Source: Pilaira anomala
Taxonomy: Eukaryota; Mucoromycota; Mucoromycetes; Mucorales; Mucoraceae
Length of the DNA: 64,000 nucleotides
Assembly: GCA_025716855.1 (NCBI GenBank)
Contig: JAIXMQ010000058.1
Span: 62,001 to 126,000, forward strand
Reading direction: 5' to 3'
The notes beneath the pieces were generated by a model. It was not told the origin of the DNA. It did not search any database and worked only from the letters and a program-made list of their open reading frames with translations. Position 1 is the stretch's first letter. The number at the start of each line of letters is the position of its first letter. The position numbers and the translations under genes are program-made. Of the stretch, positions 58,277-64,000 are shown piece by piece.

Positions 58277-58737
58277 TTTTCCATTGCACATTTTGGTTTT
58301 TTTATTTTATTTTTTTTTTTGTAATAATAAACATTGAATATTAAAAAAAAACGCACTTCTTTTCTTAACACATGTGTAAGCAAATAGATAGATGATTACA
58401 ACGTGACCAATATCGAACGATGTAATGTAAACATTCAACCTCTCAAAATATCGATCGTTACACATGGGATTTCCGTATGTATTTGTTTCAAGCCAATTTT
58501 TCTTTCTTTCTTTTTTTTTTCACTTTTGATGGATATGTACCGAATTCACTAACCTCTTTCCTTTTCAAACTATTGAACGGTTTCGTAAACCACGCAAACC
58601 TTTCATCCCTCAATGTTTCCTTTTCGGTTGGTAACAAAAATATATATTATAAGAATGTAGAGATAAAAGTCTTCTGGAGATATAATTTAATTCTAATCGC
58701 TTCGTATCGACATAAAAGTATCTAGCACACATATCTC
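58182..58737. other. spacer downstream of the HD-domain gene
   Basis: T/A tracts after the stop, AATAAA-like word near 58326. No gene; the short frame at 58477-58725 shows no family features. Confidence 0.4.
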
Positions 58738-60190
58738 GATCTTAAATTAACTGTGTTAAAGAAACAAGTAGAGGTACTTTGGTCAAGCTTTTTTTTTTTT
58801 TTTTGGAGTGAAGATATTTCAAATTATCTAAAATAGTTGAAAAAGTTTATTTTTTGGCAAAAATTAGCCAGTTCCTACTCTTGTTTTTTTTTCGAAAATG
58901 GTAAATGTGGATATATATTGTTTTCAGACTATAGCTTTTTAATAGTTTATAATGTAAAATTTAACGCTCTTTTTAATGATGTAAAGACTAAATAAAAGTA
59001 ATAATAAAGATTAATGTTTATTGTGAGAGACTCAAATTACAGTTTTTGTTAAGGCAAGTATATTTTTTTCACATGAGAGCTGTTAAATACCACCCACTTA
59101 ATTTCCTTATATGGGTTTTCTGCCACCCACCACTTTTTCAAAACCACCTTCAAAATTGAACTTTTTACCGTGAGTGTTTTTTTTTAAGAACTTAGATATT
59201 TGCTTTCGTACCATTATTGAATTTAATAATAAAAAAAAATTGTATTTACCTCTATCATGGTAACATGAAAAAGTCGGTCAAAATGTTGTGGCCAAGACCA
59301 CTATTCAAGGTTCTGGAAACTTGTGTGTGAAAAAAGTGCGCAAAGATCCCAATTTTAAAAGATCTTTGTGATACATATGATTTTACATTTTGTACCAAAG
59401 CTTGAGTTTACGCCAGCTCGTGTAGAAGATACGATTGGTATGTTATAGACAAATCAAATACGTGAAAACTTTTTATAAATATATCTAAAATAACCATTTA
59501 TAATAGGTTTGGAGACCCCTTCTAACTAGTCAACATCTTCCTAAAAAAAAATTTTTTTTTCACATATACATATACATAAACCAAAAAAAAAAAAAAAAAA
59601 AAAGATTGCCTATAGAGGTCTTATGGCAGAAAACCCATATAAGGAAATTAAGTGGGTGGTATTTAAGTTTTCTCTTTTCACATCTAAATATACAAATTTA
59701 AATGTATAGAAAGCTGTACCAACTATCAAACTAAAATCATTTTACATCAACTAGTTATTTTACTAAACAATATGATATACAATCAATGCAGAATTTAAAG
59801 TCGCATATTGCTATATACTTAAAGTTGTATGTTTAGATATGAAAAATATATCTGCTCTAACAAAAACTGTAATTTGAGTTTCTCACAATAAACATTAATC
59901 TTTATTATATTACTTTTATTTGGTCTTTACATCATTAAAAAGAGCGTTAATTTTTACATTATAAACTATTAAAAAGCTATGGTCTGAAAACAATATATAT
60001 CCATATTTACCATTTTCGAAAAAAAACAAAAGTAGTGACTGGCTGATTTCTGCCAAAAAATAAACTTTTTCAACTATTTTAGATGATTTGATCAACTGAA
60101 ATATTTTCACGCCAAAAGAAAAAAAAAAAAAGCTTGACCAAGATATCTGTCTTTTTCTTTATCAAAATAGCTGATCAAGACCAGTAATCA
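58738..60190. mobile_element. long-TIR non-autonomous element, copy B, with nested insertion
   Basis: Inverted arms of about 350 bp (about 58738-59085 and 59760-60190) share words such as TTGGTCAAGCTTTTTTTTTT, ATAATAAAGATTAATGTTTA and AACGCTCTTTTTAATGATGT with their complements. The arms also match those of copy A (11583-12985), including GCAGAATTTAAAG and GCAAGTATATTTT. No protein-coding capacity. Interrupted by a 574-bp nested element at 59093-59666. Confidence 0.75.
59093..59666. mobile_element. nested 574-bp element with perfect 43-bp TIRs and TTAA ends
   Basis: 59093-59135 and 59624-59666 are exact reverse complements over 43 bp; the ends read TTAAATACCACCCACTTAAT inward. TTAA at both edges could be a TTAA target duplication (piggyBac-like) or part of the repeat with a TA duplication (Tc1-like). 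A short internal frame (TTIQGSGNLCVKKVRKDPNF, about 59300-59360) may be remnant coding sequence. Confidence 0.75.
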
Positions 60191-60810
60191 TGTAGCGTAA
60201 AGTTTTTGCTACTGTGATACAATGATAGTTTTAAAAGGGCTAGTGATGGCATTTAATTTTCCCCAAAAAAACCATGCATTTTTTTTTTTTTATTTACGTC
60301 TAAAAAAAAAAACTAATAATCGATTGGCACAAGAATTCATATCTTTGGGGGGCATTCGTGTCACTTACGTTTCGTGTGAATGAGAATAATCGATATAACA
60401 TCATTTATTTACGTGATATTATTACATCGATAATCTGGAAGAAATTTTTAATTTAAGATTTTCATTGGAGCAGGACAAGTTGAGAAAACAAATATCGGGA
60501 CATGAAGTCGGTCATATTCAAATTTAAGGAAACATGTTAATATAAACACAAATTACAGGTTTTTTTTTTCGATTACCAATGAGTGAGAAAAAAATTTTTT
60601 TATTATTTATTTTCAAAACGGGAAAAGTAAAAAAAAAAAAAGGAAAAGGAAAAAAAAAAAAAAAAAAAAAAAACTTAAACTTAAAAGAAGATTTTTATTA
60701 AACTAAAGCAATATAAAACAAATATACATTTTGGGAGAAAGTGATTATAGAATTTTTTTTACAATGATATTTTTAAAAGAGAACAATGAGAAAAGGGAGA
60801 GAAAAACAAA
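60191..60810. other. intergenic spacer
   Basis: No gene. Several A/T homopolymers, including an A-rich tract near 60650-60672, before the 3' end of the minus-strand gene. Confidence 0.4.
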
Positions 60811-61481
60811 TTATTTTTTTGTTTTTCTAAACAAACCTCTTGGTGGTTTTAATGGAGCTAATGTGCTCTATAAAAAAAAAAAAAAAAATGTTTAGATAAT
60901 GATTTGAAATAAACAAAACAACGCCACCATACCTGGAAGTTTACAGTTAAATCATCCTTGATGAATCCCCATTCGCGGTCCATGCTCTTGTCATTCAATA
61001 AAAAGGAGTCACGCACTTGGATTCTGGCAGAATGGATTTTGAATTTCATTTCAGGAGATTTTCCCATGAATGGAACGAAGTCAACGCCAGCACCTCTCAT
61101 CTCTTTGGGTTCAGGTTTCTTTTCAGCAAACAAGTTTTGGACTGATTTGGCTTCATAATGCATACAATTGACAAACATGAAGGTAGCATAGATCAAAGTA
61201 CTTGTGATGGTACCAATCAAATTCTTTGAAAAGGATGCCTCGACAGGTTTTTCAGTAGCTGGCTCACAGAGCATATAAATCATTTCTGGTGTAACATCTT
61301 CAACCAATAATGGGTCATAGCCTGATTTGGTAGCAAGTTCTTGGGTTTGATATGCATCATATTTACTGGCATAAGTATGACAACTCTTGATAGTTTCCTT
61401 GACTGAGTTATAACAGTTTGATACGAAAGAGAAAAAGCGACTCTTACGAGTAGGTAATTCCGTAGAAGCTTGTTGATTCAT
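60811..61481 (-). CDS. unknown protein with one membrane segment, 201 residues
   Basis: Two exons (60933-61481 and 60811-60867) joined by a 65-nt GT-AG intron; the second adds STLAPLKPPRGLFRKTKK and the stop. Start MNQQASTELPTRKSRFF is basic and Ser/Thr-rich. A hydrophobic segment LIGTITSTLIYATFMFVNCM at about residues 88-107 is the only clear membrane candidate. A more conserved-looking block follows (RGAGVDFVPFMGKSPEMKFK, then VRDSFLLNDKSMDREWGF). The tail is strongly basic. It is divergent from the BRAP2-like gene, sharing a 223-bp promoter region. I do not recognise the family; coding status is well supported by splicing, codon use and amino-acid composition. Confidence 0.75.
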
Positions 61482-61704
61482 TGTTTAAAAGCAATTGATA
61501 ATTGTTAAATGAAAGATTGAAGAGAAGAAGAAAAAAAAAAAAAAAAGAGATAAAAAAGACATCGTATTTATACCTTTTTGAATGAACATCACAAGACAAT
61601 TTTTTTTTTTTTTCATTTTTTATCTTTTGACTGTATTTGACTGTGTTTTCGCTAAATAAAAATTTACTTGTTCATGTTTGCAAGAAACACGTAATATTTA
61701 TGCT
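61482..61704. promoter_or_regulatory. 223-bp bidirectional promoter region
   Basis: Lies between two outward-facing starts (61481 minus, 61705 plus). Contains A17 and T13 tracts but no motif I can name. Sequence directly before 61705 is open in the BRAP2 frame back to 61678 without an ATG, so 61705 is the best start. Confidence 0.45.
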
Positions 61705-63487
61705 ATGTCTAACCAACAAGGAACACTAACTGCTTGTATAAAAACAGTTGCCAAAAAAGGTCATTATGATTATGGCATACTACAGTTACAATCCAACCAA
61801 CAAACCGATACTACCGTTCACGTAGACGATACCATCCTTTGTACATACGCTATACCTTTTCATATATCTATTCCAGAGTTCTTAAACTTTGTTGCTCCTG
61901 TTGGATCCTTTGTAAGTCACTACAGGGTGATTCGGTAAGAGAGTTAGATCGTTTATCCAAACCCAAGAGTTAACCCGTTTATTCTATAGGGATACAACGC
62001 CCGATGCTTACATGGTCTTGATGAAATTTAGAGATCCACAATCTGCAAAAGATTATTATAAGCAATACAATGACAGACTGTATAGTTCCATGGAGGTAAC
62101 CAAAATAAGAGTTGCAAATGAAACAAAAGACTTTTTTTGTTTTAACTTTATCTCTTTTTTTTTCAATTAAAAAAAAAAAAAATAGCCAGAACAATGTAAA
62201 ATTGTCTATGTTGAATCAGTGGAGATAAGCGCTACCTTACCATACACGTTTCCATTTTTAAACCAGCCAGATGAAATTGATCTTTTACCTACTTGTCCAG
62301 TCTGTTTAGAACCTATGGATGAAAATGTGACAGGATTATTAACTATCTTGTGTCAACATACGTTTCATGGACACTGTCTGTCAAAATGGGGAGATGGTAG
62401 CTGTCCAGTATGTCGATACTCACAAAAACCCATGACTGAAACGCAAAGAGTAGAACCTGAAAGAATGATAGGAGACCAAAATGATGAGAACGAATGTGTT
62501 GTGTGTAAATCGAATGAAAATTTATGGGTTTGTTTGATATGTGGTCATATTGGATGTGGAAGATATGTAGGAGCGCATGCATATGAACACTATAGAGAAA
62601 CAAATCATATTTATGCGCTGGAAATTAATACACAACGCGTTTGGGATTATACAGGCGACGGGTACGATTTACATATATATATATATTTTTGGATCTCGGT
62701 TATTTTTCTAACCTTTTAGTTAGTTATGTTCATCGATTAATACAAAACTTGGTAGATGGTAAAATTGTTGAATTACCGAGTACTGAAGCTACAGGTGATC
62801 ATACAACAACTCAGGTAATTTATTTATAATAAAACAAAATGAAAAAAAAAAAGTATTTAAACTTTTTTATATTAGGAGAAACAAGATGCCATTTCACTTG
62901 AATACAGTTATTTGTTAACTTCTCAATTGGATTCACAGCGTATCTATTACGAGAATAAAAAAGATCAACTTGCCACTCAATTATCTAGTTTATCAAGTCA
63001 GGTCGAATCACTTACTGGAAAAGTAACAGAAATAAAACAAAAGAATCAAAAGATTGAAACCAAAAATAAACTGAAAGAACAAGAAATTTTGGGACTTGTT
63101 AAAGGAAAAGAAAAGGCAGATAAAAAACTACAGACTTGGAAAGAGAAATGCGAATTAACAAAACAAATTTTATTGGAAGAAAAAGAAGTGAGATTTTAGT
63201 ATTATCAACAACAACAACAGCAGCAAAAGCTAAACATATTTTTTTTTTTTTTTTTTTAGATGACCAATTCATTATTAGAAAACAATAGTTTACTTTTGAA
63301 AAGTATGCATGATAGGGAAAAGGCGATAAAGGAATTGAGTGATCAGGTACGCGATCTGATGTTCTTTTTAGACGCGCGTGAAAAAGTACAAGGCAATCCT
63401 GAATTAGAAGGTGGAAATATAGAGACTCATACTCGAAAACAGCCATCACAATCTAATAATAAAAATAAAAATAAAGGTAAACAGTAA
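61705..63487 (+). CDS. BRAP2/ETP1-type RING and UBP zinc-finger E3 ligase
   Basis: Homologue of human BRAP/IMP and yeast Etp1, a Ras-responsive or ethanol-tolerance ubiquitin ligase in the cytoplasm. Six exons (61705-61934, 61990-62095, 62186-62661, 62724-62814, 62876-63187, 63260-63487) give 480 residues. N-terminal BRAP2 RRM-like domain: FLNFVAPVGSFVSHYRVIR, then YMVLMKFRDPQSAKDYY. RING finger at about 149-188: CPVC, CQHTFHGHC, CPVC. ZnF-UBP at about 215-275: CVVC, CLICGHIGCGRYVGAHAYEH, and the ubiquitin-tail pocket RVWDYTGDGYVHRLI. A long coiled coil follows at about 305-440 and a Lys/Asn-rich tail ends KNKNKGKQ. Order and spacing equal the family's. The start ATG (MSNQQGTLTA) is the first in frame. 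Confidence 0.95.
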
Positions 63488-63693
63488 TCAAGTTTTCCTC
63501 TCTCTCTCTATTTTATAACAAAAGATCTCAATATTATTCATACTATCACCATTAAAATCATTGACTTAAGTTAAACCCTCTACTTGTTTTCAATGTCAAA
63601 GCATATACATAATTAAATCGATTTATTATACATAATAATTATGGTAGTATTAAGTTTTCTATAACTGCTACACCACAACTTAAGTTAACACTT
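63488..63693. other. 3' spacer of the BRAP2-like gene
   Basis: Short CT repeat at about 63500-63510 after the stop, then AT-rich spacer containing the word TTAAGTTAA twice. No gene. Confidence 0.4.
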
Positions 63694-63883
63694 TCATAAA
63701 TTCTGCATAATGTATCTTTGATTAACTCGGGTCATTTTAAAACCACCGTCAAGTAATTCTTTCGTGGCATCACTGTGTCGCCCACACTCACAATACCCGT
63801 ATGTCTGGCTTTGATTATAAAAAAAAGCAAGTCCACCTTTTGACCGACCATCTTCCTGTTTATCTTTTCAAAAGACTTCTCCA
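63694..63883 (-). pseudogene. degraded 3' exon of an unrecognised minus-strand gene
   Basis: An exon-like block follows a TTATAG acceptor at 63884. It begins SFEKINRKMVGQKVDLLFF, then ARHTGI. After a shift within the next ~10 codons it continues CECGRHSDATKELLDGGFKM and ends MQNL-stop at 63694. Two overlapping frames each look coding, so a frameshift has probably broken it. The VDLLF and TKEL elements recall a repeated Mucoromycota hypothetical family that may have a nuclease-like core; this is memory, not evidence. Any upstream exons would lie beyond 64000. Confidence 0.4.
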
Positions 63884-63897
63884 CTATAATAAACAGT

Positions 63898-63928
<31 letters not shown>

Positions 63929-64000
63929 ATAATTTATACATAGTTATCGGCACCAGCGAAATAGAGATTTATCAAAGACAGTATCAATGAAAAACTAGAT

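Overview
The window is nuclear DNA of a filamentous fungus, most probably a Mucoromycota (Mucorales-like) species. Reasons: strongly AT-rich sequence, long A/T homopolymers between genes, GT-AG introns mostly of 50-110 nt with T-rich acceptors, typical fungal genes (ABCC and OPT transporters, YTP1-like protein, GATA, HSF and Yap1-type regulators, pepsin-like and CPY-like proteases), and several degraded transposons. Genus-level assignment is not possible from sequence alone.

Layout. 1-3.9 kb: a divergent importin-alpha gene (9 exons) and a complex I assembly factor NDUFAF2 homologue (5 exons). 4.4-13 kb: a mobile-element island. It holds a pair of ~430-490 bp inverted arms enclosing a decayed Plavaka/CACTA-type Tnp2 transposase, a divergent minus-strand gene remnant split by a MITE with a 9-bp target duplication, Tc1/mariner transposase debris, and a long-inverted-repeat non-autonomous element. 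14.7-16.1 kb: a Sel1-repeat protein. 16.8-19.2 kb: gene and transposon relics. 19.4-24.5 kb: a full-length ABCC transporter. 24.8-31.1 kb: a small unknown gene, the mitochondrial Rieske protein and a YTP1-like membrane protein. 33.0-34.5 kb: a Yap1/Pap1-type bZIP. 34.5-40.9 kb: 6.5 kb with no confident gene, rich in homopolymers and dispersed repeats. 40.9-56 kb: OPT transporter, a small unknown ORF, LSM4, a heat-shock factor, a 70-residue single-TM protein with a 17-nt microexon, an aspartic protease, a GATA factor and carboxypeptidase Y. 56-58.2 kb: a SAMHD1-like HD-domain dNTPase whose HD motif sits in another 17-nt microexon. 58.7-60.2 kb: a second copy of the long-inverted-repeat element carrying a nested element with perfect 43-bp ends. 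60.8-63.5 kb: an unknown membrane protein divergent from a BRAP2/ETP1-type RING/UBP-zinc-finger protein. The right edge holds a degraded minus-strand gene fragment.

The genes do not form one pathway. Loose themes are mitochondrial respiration (NDUFAF2, Rieske), vacuolar or secretory proteolysis and transport (CPY, aspartic protease, ABCC, OPT), and stress or nutrient transcription factors (Yap1-like, HSF, GATA). I resolved exon structures by hand from splice-site consensus and frame; each spliced CDS described as complete totals an exact multiple of three. The exceptions are marked.
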